64,000 nucleotides of DNA from Hydractinia echinata (taxonomy: Eukaryota; Cnidaria; Hydrozoa; Anthoathecata; Hydractiniidae). Both the position numbers and the translations under genes were made by a program. The notes under the pieces were generated by a model. The model searched no databases and was not told the origin of the DNA. It was given only the letters and a program-made list of their open reading frames with translations. Shown here piece by piece: positions 1 through 11,155 of the stretch; position 1 is the first letter of the stretch, and each line of letters begins with the position of its first letter. The stretch is from NCBI GenBank assembly GCA_030067915.1, contig JASGCC010000019.1, positions 2,480,001 to 2,544,000 on the forward strand, read 5' to 3'.

Positions 1-20
1 ATGCTGAACCGATCAAGAAA

Positions 21-2459
21 TTAATCAATTTGCATGGTTATAGTCATGGATTGAAACCCAAAACCCCAAACCTTACTAAAAATGATTCAAAAAAGGTTTG
101 GAAAACTTGTCTTGTCCTTGCTCGAAAATAGACATAAGCATAAAAAAAACTATTTCAACTCACGGTGATGATTGCCCTGATAATGGTTTTAAGCTTTGTG
201 GAAAGTTGGTCTGGATGTCAGAAGTACCAGTCATGTTTGAAAACGATGGAGTTGACATGCTTCTTGAAAACTAAAAAAAAAAGAGTAAAATACAGACAGT
301 ATTCACAGATGGTATAAGGTGAATTGATCTTGTCACGAAAAGGCCTGGCAAGTATTCAACACCTACTTGTAATAATGAACTATTTGTATTCATATTCGAT
401 CTGGACGATGACGACATATTTGAGAAACCACCACCAACACTACTTCCAAATCCTTGTTGAAAACCAACACCTACATGAAAACATAAAGTTATATTCTATA
501 TGGAGAATCACTTTAGGAGAAAAGGATAGAATTGTCAGCACATATTAACTGCCTGTTACTAAGTATGATACACAATCAACTGCGCCGGATACATAATCAA
601 CTGCACGTTCGTTTTCAAGAATACTTTTCTTATATCTATTGTACAAAACCTGTGCCGCTTTAACTAACATTTAGTTTTTTTTATCAACAAATAGATTGAT
701 GAAATAATATGCATATATATACACTTGTACACAGACAATATTTTCACTGTAATATTCTAATTGGTGTTTTTACCTTTATTTACATTTGTATTTCCTATCG
801 AGGTTCGATTCCATAGATCAGAATTAGATTCTAAGAATAATTTTAAAAATGCACGATCAGATGAATAGCAGTAACGGGTGTAAATTTTCAGTGTTTTAAA
901 GATGAGATAATTAAGAGCTTCAACAGTTTTAAAGGATTATGCAGCAGATTGGCTGGCAGTCCTGAGTTTTTCGTACCTGCTTGACTCCAACCAGAGCCCC
1001 AATTGGGAGAAGCAGACCGATCTACTTGTTCCTTACTTCTACTAAATCCTAAAATAAAAAATAAAAAAATTTTGTAAAGATTTTTTTGCAATCTTAGATT
1101 TTAAATTCACAAAATAGAAAGTTGGCATAAAAAACATGGCTATATATGTGATAATGGCAAACCTACCAGCATTGCTGTTGCTGTTTAAGATGCTTCCGCT
1201 ATTCCCATATAGATTTAGATTTGACATTTGGTTTGTTACCTAAAATAAAAACAAAAACATCAGCAACATAAATGCACAACCTTAAGAACAATGTACGCCA
1301 TAAAAAATAATTTTTAATAAGTTTTTTTAAGCTATATATAATTGATTTGCAACTGAAATAGAGAATATCGTATTCCAATTTTAAATATCAAACAAAATGT
1401 CCTACGTTCATGTCTGTGCTATTGCTTCTTTGCATAAATGCTTTGCCATATAAAAAGTCAACATCATTAGACTCGTCTTTTTTGTTTCCAAAAAAACCCA
1501 TTTTACTTTGATCACTTAGGTTGTTACCAAAACCAGAGCCGATGGGGTGATTTCTATTCGCTCCACCTACAAGTAGTTCAAGGTTAATTTAATAACTCTA
1601 CTACGCACGCACAAAATGAATTATTGATGGCAAAATAGACAACAAATTAGCCTTAAAAGACATTTGATTCCACAAATATATGTGATGTATTTAAATACTG
1701 AATGAAAAATTCTTAAATATTAAGAACAGATTTGTTATTGTGAAATGTTTCCAGTAAAAAAATTCCCTAAAAATAAATGCTATAGCATGATTGTGTTTTA
1801 ATTGGTTTATAGTTTACAGCAAATTAGTTTGCTGCTAAAAAGTAGGACCTGCATTTCTACTTCCCTTCTTCTTAATTTTTGACGTAAAATCAAAACAAAT
1901 TAAATTTTGCAGGTCCAGATCCATTTCACCATCCAATTTGCCTTGCATATCCCAGCAAAAACATACCAGGAACAGGGTGTTAGCCGCAATTGGGAATTTC
2001 AGTTAGTTTCCTGGGGGGCAGTCAATGATCAGCCAAAAGAAAAATTTCAAAATAACTTACATGGGCCACAATTTAAAATATAAAGAATCGAACCACGCAT
2101 AGTGGAACCACGCATCAAAATTCAATCAAGTTAGTACTGGTTAGTAAAAGGTAATTAACTCATCAGGAAAAAAATAGATGCTTGATGGGAAAGTTAACTA
2201 GTATTTTCAATACGAAAACAGCAAAATAAGGACTAGGGAACACTCTGAGAAAAACAGATACTTACTTGGAGATAATTCTTGTGGTTTTCTTCCAAGGTTT
2301 GGATATCTAAAATGTTACAGTACATGAAATGTGTTTTTATAATGCCAGCTGCAAAGCCTCTAAAGCTGAAATGCAGAATATACTGAAACACTAATAATGA
2401 AGTTGAACTTACGGATTAATTCCAAACTGATTCTCAAATCCCCCACGGCCTAACGCCAT
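21..2459 (-). CDS. Gly/Ser/Asn-rich FG-motif protein, 8 exons, unrecognised
   Basis: No family recognised. Eight exons on the minus strand join with perfect phase: 2413-2459, 2266-2306, 1406-1566, 1167-1239, 977-1048, 367-470, 164-270 and 21-75, totalling 660 nt (219 residues plus TAA). Each internal boundary has AG before and GT after the exon. The protein starts MALGRGGFENQFG and is rich in Gly, Ser and Asn, with scattered GFG/FG dipeptides (GSGFGNN, QQGFGSS, WGFGF), one tract with charged residues (GNKKDESNDVDFLYGK) and two copies of FSRS. No signal peptide, membrane segment or folded domain is evident, so it is probably disordered. The ATG may not be the true start: an AG lies 10 nt upstream, so an upstream exon could extend it. 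FG content recalls nucleoporins or AGFG-type proteins, but that is only a resemblance. Confidence 0.6.
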
Positions 2460-2998
2460 TCTGTTGCACTACAAGGACACCACCTAAAACATGATAAATG
2501 TTTATATTAAATCTCTAAAAATGGCACATCAGTTTGTATAAGTAAATACAAACCTGCACAATGCCTCAGGTGATAACGAATGCTCTCACACAATCATAGT
2601 TTTATAGGACATACATCATACTTGATAGTGTTAAATATTCTACATGATGAGGTACATATGATCATATTTTTTAAAGACAGGACATGTTCCATCTTTCATA
2701 TGATTGTATTTTTATTGTTTGTCGCAATAGTAAACAAATCAAATTTTGTCACGCCAATGCCGAAAAGTAGTAAATGCTTAAAAAACCATGACCATGTATA
2801 ACAGTGAGGTTCATGCAAGAGGCTAAGGGATATATTTCCCTGTAAAGACATGCTAATAAGGTTAATGAGTCATTTATTACTATAAAAACAAAATGTTAAC
2901 ACTAGATTATGTAAGTTTAATGAAATAAGAAACTTGTATCTATTGAAACGGTAAAAAATCCATACGAAAAATGCAGGGTAGTAATACATTGTGTTGTC

Positions 2999-3467
2999 TT
3001 AAAGGGAACCCGAGGTATAAAATGATGTTGGACTTATATTATAGAGCTTAAAAAGTTGGATAGACATTATAAAGGTGAATTGATTAACATCGTTTGCTCG
3101 TTGCAGGCCTCCCGAGTTATTGGGTCATTGGAAAAAATTTAGAGGCCTGGGACGAGCAAACGAGTGTCATTTTGGCAAAAAAATTTATGTTAATCAATTC
3201 ACCTTTATAATGTCTATGCATTGATAAAGTTTGAATGCACATCCCTTAACAGGTCTAAAATTACCGAGACTGAAAATGTCAAAATTTGCTATTACTTAAA
3301 TATGACATCATAATTTATGCAACATAATTAAATCTGAAATTCTTTAAACGTGAATATTTTAAGAATGAAAAGAGCTTTTTAAAAAATTTAAAAAGACTTG
3401 TTAGTCAACTTTTGAAGCTCTATAATGTAAGTCCAACAGTTCATTTTATACCTTGGGTTCCCTTTAA
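2999..3467. mobile_element. TTAA-flanked element with long nested inverted repeats (piggyBac-like MITE)
   Basis: Both ends read TTAA-AGGGAACCC / GGGTTCCCT-TTAA, with about 50 bp of imperfect inverted repeat (AGGGAACCCGAGGTATAAAA on the left, its complement at 3415-3465). A second, near-perfect inner inverted repeat lies at 3063-3090 and 3187-3214. No open reading frame. TTAA duplication is the piggyBac hallmark; assignment rests on that alone. Confidence 0.6.
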
Positions 3468-3524
3468 GGTACAGGCATTGGAAGCTCATCGCATAGAATC
3501 CAACCCTTCAAATCTACTCCACTT

Positions 3525-3625
3525 GAGTACTCTCATGTGCTTAATACAAGGGGGGGGTCTTAATAGCTGGGGGGGTCGGAAAATTAATAAGCGTCTCCCC
3601 CTTGTATTAAGCACCAGAGAATACT
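3525..3625. repeat. Short hairpin element
   Basis: GTGCTTAATACAAGGGGG at about 3537 is mirrored by CCCCCTTGTATTAAGCAC ending near 3613, and the flanking AGTACTCTC / GAGAATACT extends the inverted symmetry. It looks like a ~100-bp foldback element. Confidence 0.5.
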
Positions 3626-3822
3626 TAAATAGTGTTGTGGTTTTGCTTTTTAAGGTCTATTTCCGAATTTATACCAAAAAGTTGCTTTTCATGCTTCTCT
3701 GTTGTATTTTTTTATCTTTAAACTTTGAGGATTTGTTAAAAATCTTCTTTTTTTTTAATAGACAGACACTGTTTGAGAGCTTGGTATGCCCAGAAAATTA
3801 TATTTTATACAGGCCTGGAAAT

Positions 3823-4090
3823 TTGGCGGAAACGATCGTTTCGTTTCCGCGAATCATTAGAGACGGTAACGATAAATCGTTTCCCTTGGACAATATTTCA
3901 AATTATAATAATTTTATATTATAATATATATATATTTATATTATAATATTTTACTACTATGGAGTAGGTCTTGTCACTAACTAGGGCAATTATGAAATGG
4001 TTCTCCACTTATTTATCAGTTTAAAGCTAATCGTTACCGTCGTTAACGTATCGTTTCCACAAGGTCTACTTCGCGGAAACGAAAAAACTT
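3823..4090. repeat. Inverted-repeat element with AT-rich centre
   Basis: TTCGTTTCCGCGAA at 3840-3853 is perfectly inverted at 4070-4083, and GGTAACGAT (about 3873) is inverted as ATCGTTACC (about 4029). The centre (3900-3950) is an almost pure A/T palindromic run. No coding potential; probably a non-autonomous DNA element. Confidence 0.45.
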
Positions 4091-6740
4091 AGGGTATAAG
4101 TAAGTAGGATATAAAAATAAATTCATGTATCTAAATTCATTTATCTTTAATGGACATTACAGTAAAGAAGACAGATGGACAGAATATGGCAGTTTGCCAT
4201 CTTGCTGATGAACTGTACGTGAAATTAAGCTGTTTCACGCTGTTAAGAAAACTTCAGTGGTTTTTGTTGTTATTTTAAAATTTATTTGCAAAATTGTTTA
4301 TTTTTGACATACATGCTTCCTGATTCTTGAAAAAAAGCATTTATTTATTTATAGCATTGTTTACATTAGTATATGGTTGCTTTCACTTTCTCTTTGTAAG
4401 GTTGTACTTTAAGACGATGGTTGCTGTTCTTGTACGATTTATCTCTGTGCTGTTGTTGTAACAGCTGTCCTCTTCGAATAAGGTGGATAATCCTGTCCAC
4501 AGGGCTTGACAAAATTTGTATAGCCCCTAGCTATGCCACCCTCTGCAGACTAATAGTTTTTGTTCCTTTTTTTCTGTATGAAAAAAGTATTTTAAACAAC
4601 CATCAAGCAAAGCAATGTGAGTAAGTAATTTGTTATTACAGCTGCCATTATGCCATTTATATGGTAAAATCTTCATAAATTTAACAGCGACTTTAAGGAT
4701 CTCTTTCTTTTCCGGCTTCAAATCTTTAATATTTTTACACACTGGTTAATCTTCGCCAATCGGCTACATTTTAAAGTGCATTTGTCTGTAAGTTTCTTTT
4801 TACTTAAGATTTCCACTGTGAAGATTTGACAGTGAAAAGTCCATGTTTTACCCCACCCGAATGTGAGAGCACAGAACAATATCATGTGACAAGGCGTCCG
4901 AGAGAATAACAATTTGATTTAAGTGTTTTGAAGTTTGGTATGTTTGTGGAAGTAGTGTTATGTGAAAAAAGTAAGTTTTAAGATTATAACCATTGTCAAC
5001 TCTAATGTTAAAGGTTATCATCACTTTAGCTATATAGTGTCTAGAAAGCACAAGCAAGAAGAGTGCATACCCATAGACGAGTTTCATCGTGACGTGTGTT
5101 GTTTATAATCCCTGGACCTTTTACGCAAATCAACAGGCAAAATAATACAGGCCGTAAGCAGTGGAACAGTCCATTCCAAACTTTATTTTTAGGTAGAGGC
5201 ATCCTTTGATTTTGAAATTAAAATATAGTTTGCATATAGTTTGGATTTCAAACATATAGCTATCAGTAAAAAGATGCTAGTAGCCACAGTGCAAAAGTTT
5301 TTAACCATAATTTAACTTTCTTCACCTAAGGTCTGCATTTTTTAGCCTGTCGATTTTTCTGATTTTTCCCCGCATGCACAAGAAAGAATCCCGTAAAAAA
5401 ATAAACATTGAAACTTGTCTATACCATTGTGGTAATCCAAATCAATGCCATGCATTTCTCTGGAGCGTCACAGTAAAAAAAATTGATTGGTGAATTGGGG
5501 CCAAATTTAATAGTAATTTTTTTGTACACAATAAATGGAATGCACTTTTGCATTGAAAAAGTACTCACCTACAGATGACGATGATGAGGTATGTCTTACT
5601 TGATTGGGAAGTTGCGGACTGACGACTCCATCAGGTAATTTTACTTGATGGGGTAATACTTACCTGATTGGGTTAAAGTAGAGGAGGATAGTAATGCAAA
5701 CAAAGATATTTTACCTTGAAATCATACGTGAACTAAACACTTCTTTAGATACGATATTTTAAAAAAACAGTTGTATATCTTTTAATGCGGATTTATTTCG
5801 TATATTCTAAAAGTGTAATATAATTAAATAATAGGCTCTTTCAATAATACAGCATAGTATGAAGTTTCCTTTTTGGCAATATCTTCGGTCAGTCGGTGGC
5901 AGCCATATTTTTGTGAAGCTTTCGTTTGTGTGCGCATGCGTTGCACAATGTCATGTAGGAAAATGTTTATTGATTTATTGCACTGTCTGTATACGTGACC
6001 TTGGTATGAGGTTGGTAGATTGACTTTTATTTGTGTACCAAAAAAACCAACTTCGCTGTTTTGTAAACCGTTTTAAAAACTTAAATTTAGACCTCTACCG
6101 CTTTTAGCCTTTAATTCTTTTAAAGAATAAGGATTTATGAGACTACCTACACAGGGCCGGATTTAGACTTCAGCGGTCACTTTTCCACACTTGTCTAATT
6201 TGTCTAAAAGCCAACACATAATTTTATTAAGGTTTCCTTGCGCCAAGGACCCGTGTTATTAGTTTTATCTCCACTCAGGAGTGTTTTCTGAGGTTAGACT
6301 GTACTATGGTTTTCAACCGTAGTCGAACTGGCTGTTGCATTTCAGAGTGCTGAAATAAGTGAATAAGCAAAAGGTTCTGTAGCACCCTAGGCGCCACTTT
6401 AAGGGGCTCACCCTCCTCCTCCCCCAAGAAACCCAGCTGTTTCAAATAACGCGCATGTTTTTGCTACGCAAAATCAGCGCTTTGACTTCGCTCGCTCGCA
6501 AAAATTTGCCTAAGTTAAAAAAAACTGTATCCGCCCCTGACCTACGCTATAATAATCCTGGAAAAAAATATGAGACAAAAAGGCAGTTTTTTCGCTAGTC
6601 GCACTCTCTAGCGAGCCTGCAATAATAATCCACGTCCGGGTTAGCAACAGTTAGCACATTTCAAGACTTTAGACTCAATCAAGTTCTAATTGATAAATGA
6701 ACCTTGACAAATTCAAAATGCATAAATCTAATATATAAAT

Positions 6741-6853
6741 TAGCCTATGTCCCCAGGGTTTATTGCCTGATGCCAAAGCCGCTAGCGCTTTCTTGACGGC
6801 TAACAAGCCGCCGCCCTCAATGTCAAAAAGGCAAGAACTTTGGGACGAGGCTG
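6741..6853. repeat. Palindromic MITE copy (CAACCTCGTCCCCAGG family), diverged
   Basis: Left end GTCCCCAGGGTTT and right end TTTGGGACGAGG are inverted around a centre containing CAAAAAG, as in the better copies at 38409, 42345, 43019 and 50363. The ends are degraded and no target duplication was found. Confidence 0.45.
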
Positions 6854-6912
6854 TACAATTCTACGTCTAAAGTTTAGGCGCAAAATATTAGCTTTTAAAA
6901 TATCGAGTAATA

Positions 6913-6986
6913 ATCCTCGTCCCCATACTCTCTTGGCCCCTTAGCCGTTAACATCAAAAAGACAAAAAGCCCTGTAAACGAGGATG
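6913..6986. repeat. Palindromic MITE copy, short and diverged
   Basis: ATCCTCGTCCCCATACTCTC at the left is mirrored by AAAGCCCTGTAAACGAGGAT at the right, around CATCAAAAAGAC. Same family as the CAACCTCG...CGAGGTTG elements. Confidence 0.45.
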
Positions 6987-7231
6987 TCAGAATATTGTTT
7001 TAATCCCATGGCCTATTTTCCAATCACCTCTTAACCAGCTAGCCAACTTTTTGGTATTCTCATCTATCCTCTCAAGAAGCTTAAACACTCTAAGATATGA
7101 GAAAAACAGTGTGACCATGACTTCTAATACTTCTCTTTTAACTCAACTATATCTTCAGAAAGTTATAGAAAGTTTAAGATAATAATGACGTACGTTCGGT
7201 AAAAAGTAAAGCTCGGTTTCCACTATGATTT

Positions 7232-8283
7232 AAAGTGTATTTTTTAATAGATTTAAATGAGATTTTAAAGTTAAAGGCAGTTTCCACTGCTACAAATTTA
7301 TACACAATTAGTTGTGTACAACTGTACACACTTGTACAATATAATGTACAGATGTAACCACGACGTACTAATAATATATAGTGATTTCAAAGCTCACAAG
7401 TTTTTTCAAATCAATTATATTGGTGAGTCCCTATTGAATCAACATCCAAAGACCAGAATATCTCTTATGAAGGTGTAAACTATTTATATTCTTCTTGTTT
7501 ATCTAATCGTGCAAAATTGTACACCAGTTTACCCTTTCAACACGTGCTAAAAACAAAGAGGTGTTCAATGTTTTTGAAATTGATTCAATAGTAGGGACTT
7601 GTTTTAAGTTTTTTCAAATCAAACTAACTTTATTCAAACCATCGTGGTTACATCTGTACAATATACAGTTAATTGCGTGCAACATACCCAGTCTCGTCCA
7701 CAGGACTTGATATTTAGCTTTCGGTAAGATTTTCTCGTAAAAATTGATTTCGCGAATTGACAGATAAAAAACATCACGAGAATTTATTTTCGCGAATTAA
7801 CCTTTAAAATCATTTAAAGCCCGAAATAAGAATTTCTAAAAATCAAGAAGAACTTGGCTTGACTTTTGTTTATTTGTGTTGTTCAACCAACCCCGTTCCC
7901 AGGGCACCTCGTATGTTTTTTGCTAAGCATAATTCATATCGCAGTCTCAATGTGAAAAAGATACTAGATGCACTGTGGACGAGGTTGTTTTTCAAATTAC
8001 CAAATCTCAGTTGATTAAAGCATATAGAACTATGTACCAATAAAAACCGTTTCAAAAGGAATAAAATGAGTTGTAGTTGTATCAGGAGGTTTATTCGATA
8101 AATATACACAAAAATATATTATTTTTTCATCCAAAAAGAATAGATTTTACCTTCTTAAGCATGGGAGAGGTATGGTTGCGTAAAGCTTACAGAGGACAAA
8201 AAAATCAGCTCTCCACTCGCTACAGATGTAAACAAATCAAGTTTCTAATGGTACGTTTCGAATGTTACGAAAACGAGAAGCAA
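7232..8283. repeat. Dispersed repeat, copy 1 of a local duplication
   Basis: This stretch is closely similar to 9161-10750 in direct orientation over most of its length. Shared landmarks include ACACAATTAGTTGTGTACAA / ACACAATCAGTTGTGTACAA, the GTGCTAAAAACAAAGAGGTG tract and the AATAAAAACCGTTTCAAAAG tract. Open frames in the two copies resemble each other only because the DNA does. A palindromic MITE copy (7884-7987) is embedded in both. Confidence 0.7.
7884..7987. repeat. Palindromic MITE copy inside duplicated repeat
   Basis: CAACCAACCCCGTTCCCAGG on the left and GTGGACGAGGTTG on the right, around a centre containing AAAAAG. It is shared with the second copy at 10351-10455, so it predates the duplication. 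Confidence 0.5.
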
Positions 8284-8328
8284 CACAACAGCAACACAAC
8301 AGGCCCCCTCCCCCCAATAATTTTCCCA

Positions 8329-8398
8329 AAAAAAAAAAAAGAAAGAAAGAGAGAGAGAAAGAAGGAGAGAAAGAAAGAAAGAGAGAAAGAGAGAGAGA
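8329..8398. repeat. (GA/GAAA)n purine microsatellite
   Basis: A run of A followed by irregular GAAA, GA and GGA units. It explains the Arg/Lys/Glu-only stretch in the open frame crossing it. Confidence 0.85.
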
Positions 8399-8634
8399 CA
8401 GATTTAGTGTCATTTCTCCAAAAGTTAGATAACCCAAGAAAACTACTTTTGTTTGAAGTTATAAAAGTAGGAAAACTGATGTTAGTTATGCCTGCTACAA
8501 ATGCTGTTAGAGAACGACGTTTTTCAGCTTTGAACCGCATAAAAACTTACCTTCGAGCTACAACCACTGATACACGGATGAATAATCTGATGGTATTACA
8601 TATTCACAAATCATACACTGATAATATGAAGTAG
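8390..8634 (+). pseudogene. hAT transposase C-terminal (dimerisation) remnant
   Basis: The translated end of this frame contains KLMLVMPATNAVRERRFSAL, then KTYLR and TRMNNLMVLHIH. This pattern (PATNAxxERxFSALxRIKTYLR...RMxxLMxLxIH) is the C-terminal dimerisation region of hAT-family transposases. Only this last ~80-residue segment is recognisable; the DNA-binding and catalytic parts are absent, and the frame upstream is microsatellite and repeat DNA. It is a dead fragment, not a host gene. Confidence 0.7.
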
Positions 8635-9160
8635 CAAAAAAATTTATTAAAGAGAGAGAAAGTCGTTCTGGAATATTCGGATCCTTCCCATAGATCGTTA
8701 TTATAAAAATCACTGAATGTTTTAAGGGGGCTGGCAGCACATTTTAAAAAGTCCAAATGCGATGTAAATTTTCTAAAAAGTGCCAGCACCCTTAAAATTT
8801 CTAGTGTTCTTATCATTTGTTATCTTATTGTAGTCGTGTAATGTAAATATGTATCCCCTTTCTACCTTTTGGTTTCTGATGGAAATTTTTATCTAAATTT
8901 TGATGCCAATTAAACAATGCAACTTTTCTAAATTACAAAAATATCCAAACATTCATCGTGATTTTGAACATTGAACCATGAAATCGTTGACGTCTAGAAG
9001 GGCATTTTCCGCCAATCTAGAGACGTAAAATTTAAAATCTCTCAATCGGCGCCCACCATGGGGGCGCCTCGGGTAGCCACTATATAAAGCGAAATTCATA
9101 TATGTAATTTTTCTATATAGGCCCCCCCAATATTGAAATTGTGGTTACGGCACTGGAATA
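8635..9160. other. No gene; AT-rich spacer
   Basis: Short ambiguous frames only. GGGGCTGGCAGCAC / GTGCCAGCACCC near 8727-8792 forms a weak inverted pair. Nothing else supportable. Confidence 0.4.
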
Positions 9161-9397
9161 TAAAGTGTATTTTATATTCACTGCTACAAATTTATACACA
9201 ATCAGTTGTGTACAACTGTATACACTTGTACAATATAATGTACAGATGTAACAACGACGTACTAATAATATATAGTGATTTAAAAACTCACAAGCTTTTT
9301 CAAATCAATCATACTCCCTATTAAATCAACATATCTCTTATGTTTTCTAGCGAATTTAACCATTACCGAAACAAAGGTGTAAACTATTTATATTTTA

Positions 9398-9915
9398 TTT
9401 CCGCCAGCGAAGGCGGAATCTTTAAAATCGCCTGAGGAGATAGATAGAGAGATAGATAGATAGAGACAGCGCAGCTAGGCTGGACGCCCGAAACTTATCC
9501 AGGCTAAAGATTTTTTTCTGAGAACGAGGCTAAAATGAGTTTTAATCCAATAAGAATCCTAACAGTGCAACAGATTGTTTTATTATCCAATGAACAATAC
9601 TTTATTTTAAAGTTTATATGCTATCGAAAGTTAAAGCTCGTGCAGTGTAGCATAATGAAGATCGTCTTATAATGCGCCATCTTTGATGTTCCGTCATTTC
9701 TTTATGTACAATTTTTCAAGCACGTAGACTAAAGCTATATTCAGCAGAACTAATTAATTATTCATGAATTTTATTTTTTATTTATTGAGTTGTATTTTAA
9801 CATTGCAGGTTAGTTACAATAATAATTGAGAATACTCAATGATTTGTTTACCCCATAATTCTCCGTTTTCAAGATCAACTTCAAATTTTAAAATCTTTTA
9901 GGCTAATGGCGGAAA
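9398..9915. mobile_element. Nested insertion with TTTCCGCCA inverted ends
   Basis: Absent from the sister copy at 7232-8283. It starts TTTCCGCCAGCGAAGGCGGA and ends TGGCGGAAA, giving a 9-bp perfect terminal inversion. It carries an AGATAGATAGAGAG simple repeat near the left end and no coding frame. A target duplication was not resolved. Confidence 0.5.
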
Positions 9916-10350
9916 TCTTCAAGCCCCTGGGCTTCTTGTCTTCCTGTTTATTTAACCGTGCAAAATTGTACACCAGTTTAGCCTTTGCACGTGCTAAAAA
10001 CAAAGAGGTGTTCAATGTTTTTGAAATTGATTCAATAATAGGGACTTGTTTCAAGTTTTTTCAAATCAAACTAACTTTATTCAAACCATCGTGGTTACAT
10101 CTGTACAATATACAGTTAATTGCGTGCAACATACCCAGTCTCGTCCCCAGGACTTGATATTTAGTTTTTGGTAAGATTATCTCGTAAAAATTGATTTCGC
10201 GAATCGGCCGATAAAAAACATCACAAGAATTTATTTTCCCCAATTAACCTTTAAAACCTTTTATAGCCCGAAATAATAATTTTTACACATTAAGGAGAAC
10301 GTGGCTTGACTTTTTTTTTGTGTGTAGCTTAGAAAATCTCTATCTCTTGT

Positions 10351-10455
10351 TCAACCAACCCCGTCCCCAGGCTATATTGTATGTTTTTTGCTAAGCATAA
10401 TTCATATCGCAGTCTCAATGTCAAAAAGATACTAGATGCACTGTGGACGAGGTTG
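10351..10455. repeat. Palindromic MITE copy inside duplicated repeat
   Basis: TCAACCAACCCCGTCCCCAG at the left and GTGGACGAGGTTG at the right; counterpart of the copy at 7884-7987. Confidence 0.5.
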
Positions 10456-10750
10456 TTTTTCAAATTACCAAATCTCAGTTGATTAAAGCATATAGAACTA
10501 TGTACCAATAAAAACCGTTTCAAAAGGAATGAGTTGTAGTTGTATCAGGAGGTTTATTTGATAAATATACACAAAAATAATAAGTTTTTTCATCCAAAAA
10601 GAATTGATTTTACCTTCTTAAGTATGGAAGAGGTATTTTTGGGTAAAGCTTACAGAGGACAAAAAAATCATCTCTTCACTCGCTACAGACCTAAGCGAAT
10701 CAAATTTCTAATGGTGCGTTTCGAATGTTACGGAAACAAAGAGAAACACA

Positions 10751-11155
10751 TTTAAAAAATATTGTGTCTAAAGTTCATAGTAGGAAGATTTTGACCAAAA
10801 TCAAAGAATTTACCAAAAATATTTCACAAAACTAATCTACAAAAACTTTCGTCAGAAAATCTGTTTTCCCTTTTACTTGTAACTTGTAGCTATTAACATC
10901 TTTAATGCTAACAGTTTTAGAGTAACAATGTTAAAAAAAATGTTGAAAAAATATTTCTTTCTCCCAATTCGCTACATTATCTTAAGTCACAGTAGTTTCT
11001 CTGAAGTATGGCAGACGGTATAAAAAACAATAAAATGCCACACACACAAAAAGAAAAAAAATATGTATATTAAGTAAACAATTTAAAATGACAATAGCCC
11101 AGAATTAAAAAAGAACTATATTATAAATAAAAAATAGAAGATATATATCAAATTA
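10751..11155. other. Annexin 3' flank, no other gene
   Basis: AT-rich sequence downstream of the annexin stop codon; presumed 3' UTR and terminator region. No canonical AATAAA was found on the minus strand within about 120 bp of the stop. Confidence 0.4.

Larger units (their letters stand above)
3468..6740. other. No gene recognised; repeat debris
   Basis: Apart from the two hairpin elements noted separately, only short unrelated open frames were seen on either strand. A 26-bp motif is repeated at 5584-5609 and 5648-5673 (GATGAGGTATGTCTTACTTG and a close variant), perhaps the end of a transposon. No conserved domain or convincing exon chain was found. Confidence 0.4.
9161..10750. repeat. Dispersed repeat, copy 2, interrupted by insertion
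   Basis: Second copy of the 7232-8283 repeat in the same orientation. It is longer because about 0.5 kb (roughly 9398-9915) is inserted relative to copy 1. Similarity resumes at CTTCTTGT near 9932 and runs to about 10740. Confidence 0.7.

Noticed and set aside
792..812. tRNA-like GGTTCGATTCC box
   Set aside because: No matching acceptor, D or anticodon stems can be folded in the upstream 70 bases; it lies within a gene intron.
3412..3924. 170-residue plus-strand frame
   Set aside because: It spans the end of a TTAA element and a hairpin MITE; no coherent protein.
8237..8540. Minus-strand Phe/Ser/Leu frames
   Set aside because: Produced by the (GAAA)n microsatellite read on the opposite strand.
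7870..10755. Similar proteins predicted twice (MYQEVYSINIHKN... and MYQEVYLINIHKN...)
   Set aside because: Similarity follows from duplicated repeat DNA; frames are not favoured by synonymous change and have no recognisable domain.
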